From positions 62,001-126,000 of the forward strand of contig NZ_JAHCVJ010000002.1 of the NCBI RefSeq assembly GCF_018476885.1: a stretch of 64,000 nucleotides of DNA. The letters run 5' to 3'. This document shows positions 41,003 through 51,930 of the stretch, in pieces; position 1 is the first letter of the stretch, and the number at the start of each line of letters is the position of its first letter. Position numbers and translations under genes: made by a program. This DNA is from Geoanaerobacter pelophilus (GTDB taxonomy: Bacteria; Desulfobacterota; Desulfuromonadia; Geobacterales; DSM-12255). A model generated the notes under the pieces. It saw only the letters and a list, made by a program, of their open reading frames with translations, did not search any database and was not told the DNA's origin.

Positions 41003-41622
41003 TTCATCTCTCCAAAGTTTTTGAGAATTTTCAGGCCGATCTGCTGGGACTTTTCCGGGTGAAACTGCGTGGCCACGATGTTGTCCTTCCAGATGGCCGA
41101 GCAGAAATCGATACCGTAGGTGGTGGTGGTCGCAACAACTGACTCGTCCTCGGGCTTGACGTAAAAGGAGTGGACAAAATAAACGTTAGCCCCCTCCTCG
41201 ATTCCGGCAAACACCGGCGCTCTGTTGTGGAAGGAGATCTGGTTCCACCCCATGTGCGGCACAGCCAGTTTTTCATTATTTTCGATCATTCCCTCTGGAA
41301 AACGAACGACCCGGCCAGGGATCACCCCCAGGCCTTGGTGCAGGCCAAACTCCTCGCTCTCGGTGAAGAGTAGCTGCAACCCCAGGCAGATCCCGAGGAA
41401 CGGGCGCCCCTCTCCGATCACCTTAAGCAACGGCTCCACAAAACCGCCATGCTCGAGGTTGTGCATGCAGTCCCGGAAGGCGCCGACACCGGGGAGAACT
41501 ACCTTGTCAGCTTCCAGCACCATTTTCGGATCAGCAGTAACAACGGCCTCGAAACCGACCTTTTCAAACCCCTTCTGCACGGAACGGAGGTTACCCATGC
41601 CGTAATCGATGATCGCAATCAT
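40999..41622 (-). CDS. hisH: Imidazole glycerol phosphate synthase, glutaminase subunit
   Basis: This class I amidotransferase supplies ammonia to HisF. The nucleophile Cys lies in [12 protein letters not shown] near residue 79, and the His-Glu pair in [10 protein letters not shown] near the C-terminus. 207 residues is typical. It overlaps hisB and hisA by four bases each. Confidence 0.98.
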   Translation of the reverse strand: MIAIIDYGMGNLRSVQKGFEKVGFEAVVTADPKMVLEADKVVLPGVGAFRDCMHNLEHGGFVEPLLKVIGEGRPFLGICLGLQLLFTESEEFGLHQGLGVIPGRVVRFPEGMIENNEKLAVPHMGWNQISFHNRAPVFAGIEEGANVYFVHSFYVKPEDESVVATTTTYGIDFCSAIWKDNIVATQFHPEKSQQIGLKILKNFGEMK

Positions 41623-42206
41623 ATGGTTCCCTTGGTGGACATGACTCCTTGAATCCGTGGATCCAGCTGGGTGGCCATATCCAGCGCCCGTGCCGTTGCC
41701 TTGAAACAGGCCTCCAGTATGTGATGGACATTGTCGCCGTACATCACATTGAGATGGAGATTGGCAGCAAGGTTGTTGGTGAGCGCCTGGAAGAATTCAC
41801 GGGCAAGCTCCACGTCGAATTCGCCGATCTTCACCTTGGGAAGGCGCACATTGTAGACCAGATAAGGGCGGCCCGACAGGTCGGTGGCAACAGCTGCCAG
41901 GGTCTCGTCCATCGGAACCGTTGCCTGGCCGTAGCGCCTGATCCCCTTCTTGTCACCCAGCGCCTCCCGGATCGCCTGCCCCAGGACAATACCGATATCC
42001 TCCACGGTGTGGTGAAAATCGATGTCTATGTCTCCCTGGGCCTCTACCGTCAGATCAAAGAGACCGTGGCGGGCGAACAGGTCGAGCATGTGGTCGAGAA
42101 ACGGCACCGAAGTACAGACCTTTGCCTGACCGGTTCCGTCAAGATCAATAGCCAGCTTGATCCGAGTTTCCTTGGTAACGCGTTCAATTGAAGCTGAGCG
42201 GGACAT
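41619..42206 (-). CDS. hisB: Imidazoleglycerol-phosphate dehydratase
   Basis: This is the monofunctional dehydratase (195 residues) without the phosphatase domain found in E. coli. Metal-binding repeats [11 protein letters not shown] near 66 and [16 protein letters not shown] near 163 are intact, as is the N-terminal RVTKETRI. It lies 9 bp downstream of hisC. Confidence 0.98.
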   Translation of the reverse strand: MSRSASIERVTKETRIKLAIDLDGTGQAKVCTSVPFLDHMLDLFARHGLFDLTVEAQGDIDIDFHHTVEDIGIVLGQAIREALGDKKGIRRYGQATVPMDETLAAVATDLSGRPYLVYNVRLPKVKIGEFDVELAREFFQALTNNLAANLHLNVMYGDNVHHILEACFKATARALDMATQLDPRIQGVMSTKGTI

Positions 42207-42215
42207 AAAGCCTCC

Positions 42216-43268
42216 TTAGCCGATTTCCTTAATTGCCTTCAGGGTTGTTTCCATTTCATCTCTCGTTCCGATGGAAATCCTCAAACCAGCAGAGAGTAGA
42301 GGGTCCGTGAAATAACGAACCAAGATCTTTCGCTCATAGAGCCCATCATAGACACGTTTCCCGTTCCGATCCGGTGGCGCCGCAAAGACAAAGTTACCCT
42401 GAGACGGGATCAGGTCATAGCCGATCTTGCGGAGCTCGCCGCTGAACCAGTCGCGGGTTGCCCGAATCTTCCGGCAGCATTCGGCAAAATACTCCTGGTC
42501 CTTAAGAGCGGCGCCGCAGGCGGCCTGGGCCAGCCGGTCCAGGTTGTAGTGGTCGCGGATCTTGTCCAGCGCTGCAATCACTTCCGGCCGGGCAATAGCC
42601 AGGCCAAGCCTCATTCCGGCAAGAGCATAGCTCTTGGAAAGCGTTCGGGTAATCACCACATTTTCATATTTCCTCACCAGATCAAGGGCATTGCTGTCGG
42701 AGAAATCAGCATACGCCTCATCCACCACCAGCATGCCTTTGCACCGCTGGGCAATTTTCTCGATGTAGCCCGGAGTAAAGGCAAAACCGAGCGGGGAGTT
42801 CGGCGTGGTGAGGAACAACAGCTTCCCTTCGTAGTTCTCGGGAAAACCGGCAATCCATAAATCATCGGTGAGGCTGAAGGTGCGGACCTTTGCCCCCTGA
42901 ATCTCTGCCAGAGTGGCGTAATAGGAATAGGAGGGGTGGACAAAGCCAATCTCCTCCCCCTCAGCGGCAAAGGCGCGGATCAGGTTGTTCAGGACCTCAT
43001 CGGAGCCATTGGCCATGATGACCCAGGACGGATCGAAACCGTACAGGTCACCGGCGATCTCCCGTAGCGTCTGACTCGATGCGCTGGGATAGGTGCGTAA
43101 GCTGGCACCATCCTGTCCGAGTTCCGCGGTTATCGCTTTTACCACCTCTGGTGATGGCGGGTACGGATTTTCATTGGTGTTGAGCTTGATCCAGGAGGCG
43201 ATATCCGGTGGCTGATAGCCTGGGACATAACCGGCCATGGAAGCGATATTGTTGCGAAGAGGGATCAT
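42216..43268 (-). CDS. hisC: Histidinol-phosphate aminotransferase
   Basis: This PLP-dependent class I/II aminotransferase (350 residues) converts imidazole acetol phosphate to histidinol phosphate. The N-terminal [13 protein letters not shown], the [10 protein letters not shown] segment, and the PLP lysine in [18 protein letters not shown] near 215 are present. Its ATG overlaps the hisD stop. Confidence 0.97.
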   Translation of the reverse strand: MIPLRNNIASMAGYVPGYQPPDIASWIKLNTNENPYPPSPEVVKAITAELGQDGASLRTYPSASSQTLREIAGDLYGFDPSWVIMANGSDEVLNNLIRAFAAEGEEIGFVHPSYSYYATLAEIQGAKVRTFSLTDDLWIAGFPENYEGKLLFLTTPNSPLGFAFTPGYIEKIAQRCKGMLVVDEAYADFSDSNALDLVRKYENVVITRTLSKSYALAGMRLGLAIARPEVIAALDKIRDHYNLDRLAQAACGAALKDQEYFAECCRKIRATRDWFSGELRKIGYDLIPSQGNFVFAAPPDRNGKRVYDGLYERKILVRYFTDPLLSAGLRISIGTRDEMETTLKAIKEIG

Positions 43269-44563
43269 TCTTGTCCTCCGAGACGAATACTTACTGACTT
43301 GCCATGCGCCTCCAACCCTTCCAATTCGGCAATGCGGATAATATCCTTACCGAGCCGGTTGAGGCCGGATTCACTGAAGTAGACGATCGATGATTTCTTC
43401 ACGAAATCGTCAACTGACAGGGGGGAGAAGAAGCGTGCCGTGCCGCCGGTTGGCAGGGTATGGTTCGGCCCGGCCAGGTAGTCCCCGGCAGCCTCAGGGG
43501 TAAAATGCCCCATGAAGATGGCACCGGCGTTCTTTATCTTCGGCAGGATCGCGAACGGGTCAGACACTGCCAGCTCCAGATGTTCCGGGGCAATCCGGTT
43601 GGAGAACTCGATCACCTCGTCCAGGTTTGCGGCAGAGATAATCGCACCAAACTTGTCCCAGGAGGCACGGGCAATCGATTCCCTGGAGAGCTGTGCCAGT
43701 TGCCGCTCAACCTCTGCTGCAACCTTTTCTCCGAAACCACGATCCGTGGTGATAAGAATAGATGAGGCCAGTTCGTCATGCTCAGCCTGCGACAGCAGAT
43801 CAGCAGCGATATGGCCAGGGGTGCCGCTGCCATCGTTGATCACCAGAATCTCCGACGGGCCGGCAATCATGTCGATCCCAACCTGGCCGAACACCAGCTT
43901 CTTGGAGGTGGCAACATAGATGTTCCCCGGCCCGGTGATCTTGTCCACCTTCCGGATGGTGGTGGTGCCGTAGGCAAGCGCTGCCACTGCCTGTGCCCCG
44001 CCGATCCGGAAGATCCTGTCGACGCCAGACAGACGTGCAGCCACCAGGACATGGGGGTTGATCTCTCCGCCCGGGGTGGGCGCGACCATGATCACTTCTG
44101 GCACTCCGGCTACCTTCGCCGGGACCGCGTTCATGATAACGCTAGACGGATAGCTCGCCTTGCCTCCGGGGACATAGATACCGACCCGCTGCAGGGGCGT
44201 AACCATCTGGCCGAGCATGATATCGGTCTCTTCGGTGGAGAGCCAGGTCTCCTGCTTTTGCTTCTCGTGAAACCTCGCCACTCTTTCGACAGCGAGCTTC
44301 AGGGCGTCGATATCCTCCGACTTGACCTTAGCAAAGGCGTAATCGATCTCTTCGTCCGTAACCTGCAGTTCGGTGATGGATTTGGCGTCAAGCCGGTCGA
44401 AGCGGTTGGTGTACTCCAGCACCGCCTCATCACCGCGCTGGCGCACGGCAGCGATGATATCGAGCACCACCTGCTCCACCTCGCGACCGGTCTCCTCCCC
44501 TCTGGAGAGGATCGCGGCAAACTGCTGATCGAAATTCTTGTCGTCTATGTCGAGAAAGATCAT
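43265..44563 (-). CDS. hisD: Histidinol dehydrogenase
   Basis: This zinc enzyme oxidises histidinol to histidine in two NAD steps. The 432-residue product has the [16 protein letters not shown] and [16 protein letters not shown] signatures near 230 and 258, with the catalytic Glu-His pair in [10 protein letters not shown] near 327. It overlaps hisG and hisC by four bases each. Confidence 0.98.
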   Translation of the reverse strand: MIFLDIDDKNFDQQFAAILSRGEETGREVEQVVLDIIAAVRQRGDEAVLEYTNRFDRLDAKSITELQVTDEEIDYAFAKVKSEDIDALKLAVERVARFHEKQKQETWLSTEETDIMLGQMVTPLQRVGIYVPGGKASYPSSVIMNAVPAKVAGVPEVIMVAPTPGGEINPHVLVAARLSGVDRIFRIGGAQAVAALAYGTTTIRKVDKITGPGNIYVATSKKLVFGQVGIDMIAGPSEILVINDGSGTPGHIAADLLSQAEHDELASSILITTDRGFGEKVAAEVERQLAQLSRESIARASWDKFGAIISAANLDEVIEFSNRIAPEHLELAVSDPFAILPKIKNAGAIFMGHFTPEAAGDYLAGPNHTLPTGGTARFFSPLSVDDFVKKSSIVYFSESGLNRLGKDIIRIAELEGLEAHGKSVSIRLGGQE

Positions 44564-45198
44564 ACCAGTTTCTCCAGCCCCTGGATTATTTCGGTAATGC
44601 GACTGTTCTTGGTCTTGAGGCTCGCCCGGTTGACGATCAACCGCGTGGTGATCTCGGCAATGGTCTCAACCTCCACCAGGCCGTTCTGCTTCAAGGTCTC
44701 GCCTGTAGAGACCAGGTCAACGATCCGCTCAGAAAGCCCTACCAGCGGCGCCAGTTCGATGGAACCATACAATTTGATCAGCTCTATCTGGACCCCTTTT
44801 GCCGCAAAATATTTTTCCGCCACATGCGGATACTTGGTGGCAATCCTGATGTTGGTCCAGCGCGAAGGATCGTCGTCCTTGGCAAGCCCTGCCGGTTCGG
44901 CCACCATCATCCGGCAGTAGCCGAACTTGAGATCCAGCGGCTCATAGACATCCTTCTCCTGTTCCATGAGCGTATCCTTGCCGACTATCCCCAGATCCGC
45001 GGCACCATACTCCACGTAGGTCGGCACATCGGTGGCCCTGACGATCATGTAACGCATTTTCTGGGCTTCGTTTTCGAAGATCAGCTTGCGGGATTTGGAC
45101 AGAAGCTCTTCGCAGTCGATACCGATCTTCTTGAACAGCTCCACCGACTCTTCGAGAATCCGCCCCTTGGGGATGGCAATGGTAATGTAATCGTTCAT
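44560..45198 (-). CDS. hisG: ATP phosphoribosyltransferase, short form
   Basis: HisG catalyses the first committed step of histidine synthesis. At 212 residues it lacks the C-terminal regulatory domain of long forms. Short HisG enzymes normally need the HisZ partner for activity and feedback control, and no hisZ lies in this window. The family signatures [17 protein letters not shown] and the phosphate loop [14 protein letters not shown] are clear. It is directly coupled to murA upstream (four-base overlap). Confidence 0.97.
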   Translation of the reverse strand: MNDYITIAIPKGRILEESVELFKKIGIDCEELLSKSRKLIFENEAQKMRYMIVRATDVPTYVEYGAADLGIVGKDTLMEQEKDVYEPLDLKFGYCRMMVAEPAGLAKDDDPSRWTNIRIATKYPHVAEKYFAAKGVQIELIKLYGSIELAPLVGLSERIVDLVSTGETLKQNGLVEVETIAEITTRLIVNRASLKTKNSRITEIIQGLEKLV

Positions 45199-46448
45199 TC
45201 CTTAACCCTAACAATGTCTGCCCCGAGGGCAGCCAGTTTTTTCTCAATCGCTTCGTAACCCCGATCCAGGTGGTAGATACGCGATATTTCGGTAGTGTTA
45301 TCGGCGGCCAGCCCGGCAATAATAAGAGACGCGGATGCCCTCAGGTCAGTAGCCATAACCGGTGCCCCAGAGAGCTTCTTTACCCCTTTGACCGTGGCGG
45401 TATTCCCCTCCACGGTTATGTCTGCCCCAAAACGCAGCAGTTCCGAGACATGCATGAAGCGGTTCTCGAAGATGTTCTCGGAAATCACGCTGGCCCCGTC
45501 AGCCACGCACATGAGCGCCATGAACTGGGCCTGCATGTCGGTCGGGAAGCCGGGATAGGGACGGGTCTTGATGTTCATCGCCTTGGGCCTGCGCGGTCCC
45601 TTGACCCGAACAACGCCATCCTTGTTGATAATCTCTACACCGGCATCCTGCAGTTTGAAAACCAGGGCATCGAGGTGTTCGAGCTGCATGTTTTTTATCC
45701 TGACATCGCCGCCGGTTATGGCTGCCGCGCACATGAAGGTGCCTGCCTCGATCCGGTCCGGCATGACGCGATAATTGGCAGGCCCAAGCTCGTTGACACC
45801 GGTAATGCGAATGGTATCGGTCCCGGCCCCTTCGATCTTTGCCCCCATCTGATTGAGCATGTTGGCCAGATCGATGATCTCCGGTTCGCGTGCCGCATTC
45901 TCCAGAAGGGTCTCTCCCTTGGCCAGCGCTGCAGCCATCATCAGGTGCTCGGTACCCCCGACTGTGGGCATGTCGAAATTGACCCGCGCCCCTTTCAGCC
46001 TCTTGGCCTTTGCTTCCACATAGCCATGTGCCAGATGAATATCGGCGCCAAGCGCCTTGAGCCCCTTGAGATGCTGATCAATCGGACGGGCGCCAATGGC
46101 GCAGCCACCCGGCAGAGAAACCCTGGCGCGACCGTGCCTGGCCAACAGAGGCCCCAGGACCAGTACCGAAGCGCGCATGGTCTTGACCAGATCATAGGTC
46201 GCCTCGACATTGTTGACATCGGTCGCATCTATCTTGACGATGTTGCCGTTCCCTTCAACCCGCGCACCGAGCGATTCCAGCACCTTGATGGTGGTGTTGA
46301 TATCACGCAGAAACGGCACATTGCTGATTTCGTGGACGCCGGAGGCCAGAATGGTAGCACAGAATATGGGGAGCGAGGCGTTCTTGGAGCCGCTTACCGT
46401 AACCTCGCCCGAAAGCTTTTTCCCGCCGTGTATGATCAGTTTATCCAA
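45195..46448 (-). CDS. murA: UDP-N-acetylglucosamine 1-carboxyvinyltransferase
   Basis: MurA transfers enolpyruvate from PEP to UDP-GlcNAc, the first committed peptidoglycan step and the fosfomycin target. The catalytic Cys is present in [13 protein letters not shown] near 115. KNASLPIF near the start and [11 protein letters not shown] near 300 are conserved. At 417 residues it is full length. Its position between prmC and hisG is separate from the dcw cluster. Confidence 0.98.
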   Translation of the reverse strand: MDKLIIHGGKKLSGEVTVSGSKNASLPIFCATILASGVHEISNVPFLRDINTTIKVLESLGARVEGNGNIVKIDATDVNNVEATYDLVKTMRASVLVLGPLLARHGRARVSLPGGCAIGARPIDQHLKGLKALGADIHLAHGYVEAKAKRLKGARVNFDMPTVGGTEHLMMAAALAKGETLLENAAREPEIIDLANMLNQMGAKIEGAGTDTIRITGVNELGPANYRVMPDRIEAGTFMCAAAITGGDVRIKNMQLEHLDALVFKLQDAGVEIINKDGVVRVKGPRRPKAMNIKTRPYPGFPTDMQAQFMALMCVADGASVISENIFENRFMHVSELLRFGADITVEGNTATVKGVKKLSGAPVMATDLRASASLIIAGLAADNTTEISRIYHLDRGYEAIEKKLAALGADIVRVKE

Positions 46449-46460
46449 TGAAAATATCCT

Positions 46461-47315
46461 TTAAATGATTTTACCGCCAACAACCCGCTCGATCTGCTGA
46501 GGGTCTCTGGCAATGAAGATCTCCGTAAAGCCTGTTGCTGCGAACAGCTCCCTGACTGCCATAGACTGGTCGATGCCGACCTCCACCATGAGCCAGCCGC
46601 CCGGATTCAAGTGCTGGGAAGCTGACGCTATGATGGCCCGGTAAAAATCGAGACCGTCTGCGCCACCGTCCAGTGCGCCGAGCGGTTCATAGTCGCGCAC
46701 CTCCGGCTGCAAGCCTGCCAGGTCGGCAGTCGGAATGTAAGGAGGATTGCTGACAACAAGATCGAACCGCTGGCCAAGAAATGGCTCAAAAAGCGATCCC
46801 TCGCACAGGGTGACCCTGACACCGAGATGCTCTGCGTTCCTCTGGGCAAGCTTAAGCGCTTCAGGCGATTTTTCAACCCCGCAGACATCGGCCTCCGGAA
46901 GGGATCTGGCCAGGGCAAGCGCAATGCAGCCGCTGCCGACTCCGATATCCAGTACTGTTTTTGCTTGGGGCGCCCGTTGCAGGGCTTCCATGACCAGAAC
47001 TTCCGTGTCATGCCGAGGGATCAGCACTGCCGGGGAGACCTCAAATTCAACCCCGTAAAACTCCTGGGTTCCCAGGATGTACTGCAGCGGCTCCCGTTTG
47101 GCCCGACGTGCCACCATGCTGCGATAATTAGCAAGCTCCGCATCGGTCAGCGGCTGATCATAGTTTACATACAACCCGACACGGTCGTGCCCCGTGATAG
47201 CGGCCAGCAGCCATTCCGATTCCAGCCGGGCGTTGTCCACACCTTTATCGGCCAGATATGACTTTGTCCAGTCAAGTACCTTGCGTATTGTCCACGTTTC
47301 AATTTTTTCCGTCAT
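46461..47315 (-). CDS. prmC: Release factor glutamine methyltransferase PrmC
   Basis: PrmC methylates the Gln of the GGQ motif in release factors such as PrfA, encoded just upstream. The 284-residue product has an N-terminal helical domain, the SAM loop VLDIGVGSGCIALALA near 120 and the catalytic NPPY near 189-192. AGGAAC serves as the ribosome binding site and directly abuts the repeat element separating it from prfA. Confidence 0.97.
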   Translation of the reverse strand: MTEKIETWTIRKVLDWTKSYLADKGVDNARLESEWLLAAITGHDRVGLYVNYDQPLTDAELANYRSMVARRAKREPLQYILGTQEFYGVEFEVSPAVLIPRHDTEVLVMEALQRAPQAKTVLDIGVGSGCIALALARSLPEADVCGVEKSPEALKLAQRNAEHLGVRVTLCEGSLFEPFLGQRFDLVVSNPPYIPTADLAGLQPEVRDYEPLGALDGGADGLDFYRAIIASASQHLNPGGWLMVEVGIDQSMAVRELFAATGFTEIFIARDPQQIERVVGGKII

Positions 47316-47329
47316 AACACCAAGTTCCT

Positions 47330-47508
47330 GAGAACGTGATTTTTTGATTCGGCCTTGGCCTCACCCTCCGGGCAGCCTCCGCGGTCTAATCCCTACGGGA
47401 TTATCGCAAGGTCAAGGCGTCCTAGACGGGACGCGGAGACGTAGCAGCGCTACGTCGCACAAGGAGCGGCGACGGACAACACAGAGATTGCGAAAAAGGC
47501 GCGTTCTC
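47330..47508. repeat. Structured repeat-like element filling the prfA-prmC gap
   Basis: The roughly 179-bp segment is bounded by imperfect inverted ends: GAGAACGTGATTTTTT on the left and, read on the other strand from the right, GAGAACGCGCCTTTTT. Inside are three perfect hairpins: TAATCCC-tac-GGGATTA, GCGTCC-tagacg-GGACGC and GACGTAGC-agc-GCTACGTC. The right edge stops at the last base of the prfA stop codon, and the left edge touches the prmC ribosome binding site. This resembles a MITE or REP-type element, or a conserved intercistronic RNA. No other copy was noticed in this window. Confidence 0.6.
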
Positions 47509-48575
47509 TATGCAGCCTCAGACTGTGCTTGTAATGCCTCCATCTGATAATGGGCTCTCAAAGCATCGACAATCTCGGATACCTCGCCCTGCATGATGGC
47601 GTCAAGCTTATAAAGGGTCAGGCCGATCCGGTGATCGGTCATCCGTCCCTGCGGGAAATTGTAGGTCCGGATTCGTTCACTCCGGTCGCCGCTGCCAACC
47701 TGCTGCTTCCTGTCGGCAGCAAGCTTGGCGTTCTGCTCCTGCAGAATGTTGTCGAGTATCCGGGTCTTAAGGACCTTCATTGCCTTGGCGCGGTTCTTTA
47801 TCTGGCTCCGCTCCTCCTGGCAAGCAACAATGGTCCCGGTCGGGATGTGGGTGATCCTGACCGCCGAATCAGTGGTGTTGACGTGCTGCCCTCCCGCGCC
47901 TGACGAGCGATAGACATCGATTTTCAGGTCCGCCGGGTTGATATCGATATCAACGTCTTCTGCCTCGGCCATGATGGCCACTGTGCAGGCGCTGGTGTGA
48001 ATCCGGCCCTGCGCCTCGGTCTCTGGCACCCTCTGCACGCGGTGGGTTCCCGACTCATATTTCAATTTGGCATAGACATCCTGGCCTTCAATGGAGGCGA
48101 TGACCTCCTTGTATCCTCCCCGCTCGGATTCGGAACAGGAAAGCATCTCAACCTTCCAGCGGTTCTTTTCGGCAAAGCGACTGTACATGCGAAACAGGTC
48201 ACCGGCAAAAAGTGCCGACTCGTCACCGCCTGTCCCGGCGCGAATCTCAAGGATAACGTTCCTGCTGTCATTAGGGTCTTTCGGTAACAGCAGCAGCCGG
48301 ATCTCGTTCTCAAGCTGTTCTTTCTGCTCTTCCAGGCTTTTCAGCTCTTCCTCTGCCATATCTTTCATATCGGGATCGGCCAGCAGCTCACGGTTACCCT
48401 CGACCTCCTCCATGATCTTGCGATGGCGGCGATACGCCTCCACCAATGGAGTGAGATCGTTGTGCTCGCGGGAAAGCTTGCGAAATTCCGGCTGGTTGGC
48501 GATTATCGCCGGATCCGACAGCATCGCTTCCAATTCCTGGAAACGTCGTTCAAGTTCTTCTATCTTTTCAAGCAT
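47508..48575 (-). CDS. prfA: Peptide chain release factor 1
   Basis: RF1 terminates translation at UAA and UAG. The 355-residue protein has the GGQ motif in [17 protein letters not shown] near 225-230 and the recognition helix region of RF1 upstream of it. It is the substrate of PrmC, encoded downstream after a repeat element. Its stop is TAG, whose last base is the boundary of that element. Confidence 0.98.
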   Translation of the reverse strand: MLEKIEELERRFQELEAMLSDPAIIANQPEFRKLSREHNDLTPLVEAYRRHRKIMEEVEGNRELLADPDMKDMAEEELKSLEEQKEQLENEIRLLLLPKDPNDSRNVILEIRAGTGGDESALFAGDLFRMYSRFAEKNRWKVEMLSCSESERGGYKEVIASIEGQDVYAKLKYESGTHRVQRVPETEAQGRIHTSACTVAIMAEAEDVDIDINPADLKIDVYRSSGAGGQHVNTTDSAVRITHIPTGTIVACQEERSQIKNRAKAMKVLKTRILDNILQEQNAKLAADRKQQVGSGDRSERIRTYNFPQGRMTDHRIGLTLYKLDAIMQGEVSEIVDALRAHYQMEALQAQSEAA

Positions 48576-48619
48576 TCAGCAGTTCCTCTCAAAACTTTTC
48601 GCAAGGAATTATCCGTTCC

Positions 48620-49570
48620 TTAAATAACCAGTCTGTCGTCTTTATAGCCTGCGTTGATCGCAAGGGCTTCTTCCATTGACCGGATGGCAACTTCCATCTG
48701 ACTGTCATCCGGCTCCCTGGTAGTCAGTCGCTGAAGAGCCAAACCAGGGGCAATAATCATCTTTACCAAAGGGGAGTTATCGTTCTTGGCACTCCATTTA
48801 AGAAACTCGTAGGAAATCCCGGCGATCAGGGGCAGCAACACCACGCGTGACCCGGCCTTAAAATAAAATGGCCAGAGCTTCGGAATCATTGAAAATACCA
48901 CAATACTGACCACCATGACAATCAGCAGAAAGCTGGTGCCGCATCTCGGGTGCAGGCGGCTGTACTTGCGGACATTCTCCACCGTCAGCTCATCGCCGGC
49001 CTCAAAGGCAAATATCGACTTGTGTTCAGCCCCATGATACTGAAAAACCCTCTGGATATCGGACATTCTGGAGATGGACCAGATGTAGAGGAGAAAGACC
49101 AGCACCCGGATCACGCCGTCCACCAGGTTAAATACAATATTGGAGTCGCCGATCACCGGAATCAGCAACTTGGTCAGGTACAGCGGCATGATGAAGAAGA
49201 GCAGGATGCCGAAACCAAAGGCAACCGTCATAGTTCCTGCCATGGCCCAGGAAGACAGTTCCGTCTTCTCGCCACTTTTCTCGTCTTCCTCGGCGATCGC
49301 CTCATTCGCCGAGAAGTTGAGCGCCTTAATTCCGACAATCAGCGATTGAAAAAGCGCAACAGCTCCTCGCACCACGGGAAGCTTTACAATGGGAAACCGT
49401 TCGGAGAGGGGAATCACTTCTTCTTTCTTGACCGCAATCTCGCCGTCCGGACGTCTGACCGCAATGGCCAAGGCACGGGGAGCGCGCATCATTACCCCTT
49501 CGATGACCGCTTGACCGCCAATATTGATTTTTTCTGCGAGAAAAAGCAGCCGGGATAACGTTCGAATCAC
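48620..49570 (-). CDS. DUF1385 membrane protein
   Basis: The product has the DUF1385 signature GGQAVIEGVMMRAP near the N-terminus, several membrane segments (two strong ones at about 105-185) and QYHGAEHKSIFAFE with conserved His and Glu. The function is unknown. The family typically sits between rpmE and prfA/prmC. I chose a GTG start at 49570, giving 316 residues. It shares a base with the thyX stop (TAGTG) and has AAGGAG 8 bases upstream, unlike an in-frame ATG farther upstream inside thyX. Confidence 0.85.
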   Translation of the reverse strand: MIRTLSRLLFLAEKINIGGQAVIEGVMMRAPRALAIAVRRPDGEIAVKKEEVIPLSERFPIVKLPVVRGAVALFQSLIVGIKALNFSANEAIAEEDEKSGEKTELSSWAMAGTMTVAFGFGILLFFIMPLYLTKLLIPVIGDSNIVFNLVDGVIRVLVFLLYIWSISRMSDIQRVFQYHGAEHKSIFAFEAGDELTVENVRKYSRLHPRCGTSFLLIVMVVSIVVFSMIPKLWPFYFKAGSRVVLLPLIAGISYEFLKWSAKNDNSPLVKMIIAPGLALQRLTTREPDDSQMEVAIRSMEEALAINAGYKDDRLVI

Positions 49571-50265
49571 TATTGCATCTCCTTGAAAAAGGTTCTGACC
49601 GAACCAGCCTTGCCACAGGTAAATGAACCCTCTGGACAGGTCCCGGCAACACAACCCGGCCCGGCATCCCTGAATATGGTTGGAGCCAATGGTTTTATAA
49701 GCCTGAGCATCTCGATAGCCATTGCCCGAATCTCCCACTGGGCCCGCTCACAACAGCGAAGCTCAAAGAAATGGAGCAGTTCCCTGGCATTCATGGTAAC
49801 GATAATCTTGGTTTCTGCGGCATTGGGGAGCACGAACCGGGCATCCTCTGCAGGCACACCGTCATCCACAAGAGCGCGGTATGCCTCGGCAGCAGCCTCC
49901 ATTGTGCGGCTGAACACGGCTTGCCGGTGTTCGCTTTCAGCGATGGAGGCAGGAATGACCCGCGGGAAATCGGCCCCCTTGAATTCCACATACCGCTGCG
50001 ATTGCTGGGAATAAGACGCCACTCGGTGCCGAACCAGTTGATGGGAGCAGGCACGAGAAATCCCTTCAATGCCAAAGGTAAAAGAAACATGCTCAAGTAC
50101 CGATTGGTGGCCAAGAGACATTATTTTATCCAGAAAAGATGTGACATCGGCTCGGGAAAGCTTCTCCCTGAGGTCGTTTATCCCTACTTTTGAATAGCAG
50201 AGTCTGGCAGCCAGTGCCACAGTGACTTCGGGATCAGGGGTGTGCTGAAGAAGGGTAATATCCAT
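49570..50265 (-). CDS. thyX: Flavin-dependent thymidylate synthase
   Basis: ThyX makes dTMP from dUMP using FAD and NADPH with methylene-tetrahydrofolate as carbon donor. The 231-residue product has the ThyX motif RHRVASYSQQSQRY near 78-92, a good match to RHRxxSxNxxSxRY except that the usual Asn is Ser. It is placed between rpmE and the DUF1385 gene, and its stop overlaps that gene's start. Confidence 0.95.
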   Translation of the reverse strand: MDITLLQHTPDPEVTVALAARLCYSKVGINDLREKLSRADVTSFLDKIMSLGHQSVLEHVSFTFGIEGISRACSHQLVRHRVASYSQQSQRYVEFKGADFPRVIPASIAESEHRQAVFSRTMEAAAEAYRALVDDGVPAEDARFVLPNAAETKIIVTMNARELLHFFELRCCERAQWEIRAMAIEMLRLIKPLAPTIFRDAGPGCVAGTCPEGSFTCGKAGSVRTFFKEMQ

Positions 50266-50367
50266 AAAGCTCTCTGGGTGTAAACTCGGGAAATTTGCAT
50301 CGCAGAAACAGAGAAGGGGATTTCGCCACTCGACAAAATCCCCTTCACGAAACGCAGTAAATCCGGA

Positions 50368-50565
50368 TTACATGCCGTAACGCTTCTTAAATCTCTCCAC
50401 GCGACCGGCAGTGTCGATCAGTTTCTGTTTGCCCGTAAAGAACGGATGGCAGGCAGAGCAAATCTCCGTAGAAATTTCAGGTTTTGTCGAACGGGTCTGA
50501 AAGCTGTTGCCACACAGGCATTTTACAGTCACTTCAGTGTACTTGGGATGAATTCCTTCTTTCAT
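50368..50565 (-). CDS. rpmE: 50S ribosomal protein L31
   Basis: The 65-residue product starting at the ATG after AGGAGG has four zinc-binding cysteines (C16, C18, C36, C39), so it is the zinc-containing L31 form. The sequence MKEGIHPKY and the C-terminal FKKRYGM match the family. An in-frame start five codons upstream would disturb the ribosome binding site and was not used. Confidence 0.97.
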   Translation of the reverse strand: MKEGIHPKYTEVTVKCLCGNSFQTRSTKPEISTEICSACHPFFTGKQKLIDTAGRVERFKKRYGM

Positions 50566-50626
50566 TTCAATCCTCCTCAACGGCCAAATTTATATTTGTC
50601 AGGTAGTTAGATGCGGCGAAAGTTAA

Positions 50627-50655
50627 AAGTTAGCACTCCGGGTTTTTTATTGCAA
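50627..50655 (-). promoter_or_regulatory. Probable sigma70 promoter of rpmE
   Basis: On the minus strand TTGCAA (50655-50650) and TAACTT (50632-50627) are spaced by 17 bp in the rho-rpmE gap. The match is fair, not strong. It could drive rpmE-thyX-DUF1385-prfA and genes beyond. Confidence 0.45.
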
Positions 50656-50682
50656 GACATTTTTACTGCATGCTGCATACAA

Positions 50683-51930
50683 TTACTTGCTCATTGAATC
50701 CAAAAACTCCTGGTTCGTTTTTGTTTCCGAAAGCTTGTCCAGAAGGAACTCCATGCTGTCCACCACATTCATAGGATGCAGCACTTTTCTAAGAATCCAG
50801 ATGCGGTTTAGCGCAACTTTTTCGATGAGCAACTCTTCTTTTCTCGTACCGGACTTGTTTATGTCGATGGCAGGGAACGTCCGCTTTTCAACCAGTTTGC
50901 GGTCGAGATGAACCTCCATATTGCCGGTTCCCTTGAACTCTTCGAAAATAACCTCGTCCATCTTGCTTCCCGTGTCGATCAACGCTGAAGCGATGATTGT
51001 CAACGATCCACCTTCTTCAATATTCCGGGCGGCACCAAAGAACCGCTTTGGCTTCTGGAGAGCATTAGCATCAACACCTCCGGTCAGAATCTTGCCTGAA
51101 GGCGGAAGAACGGTATTGTAGGCTCGTGCCAGACGCGTAATTGAATCCAGCAGAATCACGACATCACGTTTATGTTCCACCAGCCGCTTGGCCTTTTCAA
51201 TCACCATTTCCGCGACCTGAACGTGCCGGGTGGCTGGCTCATCAAACGTCGACGAAACAACCTCTCCCTTCACAGAACGCTGCATGTCAGTCACCTCTTC
51301 AGGGCGCTCATCAATCAGCAGAACGATCAGGTAGACCTCTGGGTGATTCTCGGCAATGGAATTTGCAATATTCTGGATCAGCATGGTCTTGCCGGTGCGC
51401 GGAGGAGCAACAATCAACCCTCGCTGACCTTTGCCGATCGGAGAGGTCAATTCCATTACCCTGGTCGGCATATTGTCCGGAGCAGTTTCCAGCTTCAGTT
51501 TTTCAAGAGGGTAAAGCGGCGTAAGGTTATCGAAAAGTATTTTATCCCTGGCCACTTCCGGGGACTCAAAGTTGACGGACTCGACTTTAAGCAAGGCAAA
51601 ATAGCGCTCCCCCTCCTTAGGCGGCCGGATCTGTCCGGACACAGTGTCTCCAGTCTGGAGGTTGAAGCGACGGATCTGGCTTGGAGAAACATAAATATCG
51701 TCGGGGCCAGGGAGATAGTTATAATCAGGAGAGCGAAGGAACCCAAACCCATCAGGAAGCGTTTCCAGAACCCCCTCGCCAAAAATCATCCCATTCTTTT
51801 CAGTCTGGGCGTTGAGAATGGCAAAGATCAGATCCTGCTTACGCAGGCTTGACGCCCCTTCGATATTGAGGCTTTTTGCAATAGCCGCAAGATCATTAAT
51901 TTTTTTGCCTTTAAGTTCCTGTAAGTTCAT
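50683..51930 (-). CDS. rho: Transcription termination factor Rho
   Basis: This hexameric RNA helicase has 415 residues when started at the ATG at 51930, preceded by AGGAGAACAG. The N-terminal Rho helix bundle is at about 1-45. The cold-shock-like RNA-binding domain ([18 protein letters not shown]) is near 72-90. The P-loop APPRTGKT is near 175. The Q and R loops lie in the C-terminal half. The upstream in-frame extension is non-conserved and was excluded. Confidence 0.98.
   Translation of the reverse strand: MNLQELKGKKINDLAAIAKSLNIEGASSLRKQDLIFAILNAQTEKNGMIFGEGVLETLPDGFGFLRSPDYNYLPGPDDIYVSPSQIRRFNLQTGDTVSGQIRPPKEGERYFALLKVESVNFESPEVARDKILFDNLTPLYPLEKLKLETAPDNMPTRVMELTSPIGKGQRGLIVAPPRTGKTMLIQNIANSIAENHPEVYLIVLLIDERPEEVTDMQRSVKGEVVSSTFDEPATRHVQVAEMVIEKAKRLVEHKRDVVILLDSITRLARAYNTVLPPSGKILTGGVDANALQKPKRFFGAARNIEEGGSLTIIASALIDTGSKMDEVIFEEFKGTGNMEVHLDRKLVEKRTFPAIDINKSGTRKEELLIEKVALNRIWILRKVLHPMNVVDSMEFLLDKLSETKTNQEFLDSMSK

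Noticed and set aside
43778-44920. Rightward open frame of 380 codons
   Set aside because: It runs antisense to hisD and hisG, both of which have complete catalytic motifs.
45270-46451. Rightward open frame of 393 codons
   Set aside because: It is a full antisense shadow of murA.
47344-47547. 67-codon rightward ORF over the prfA-prmC gap
   Set aside because: It lies on the hairpin-rich repeat element and runs into prfA antisense; it has no ribosome binding site.
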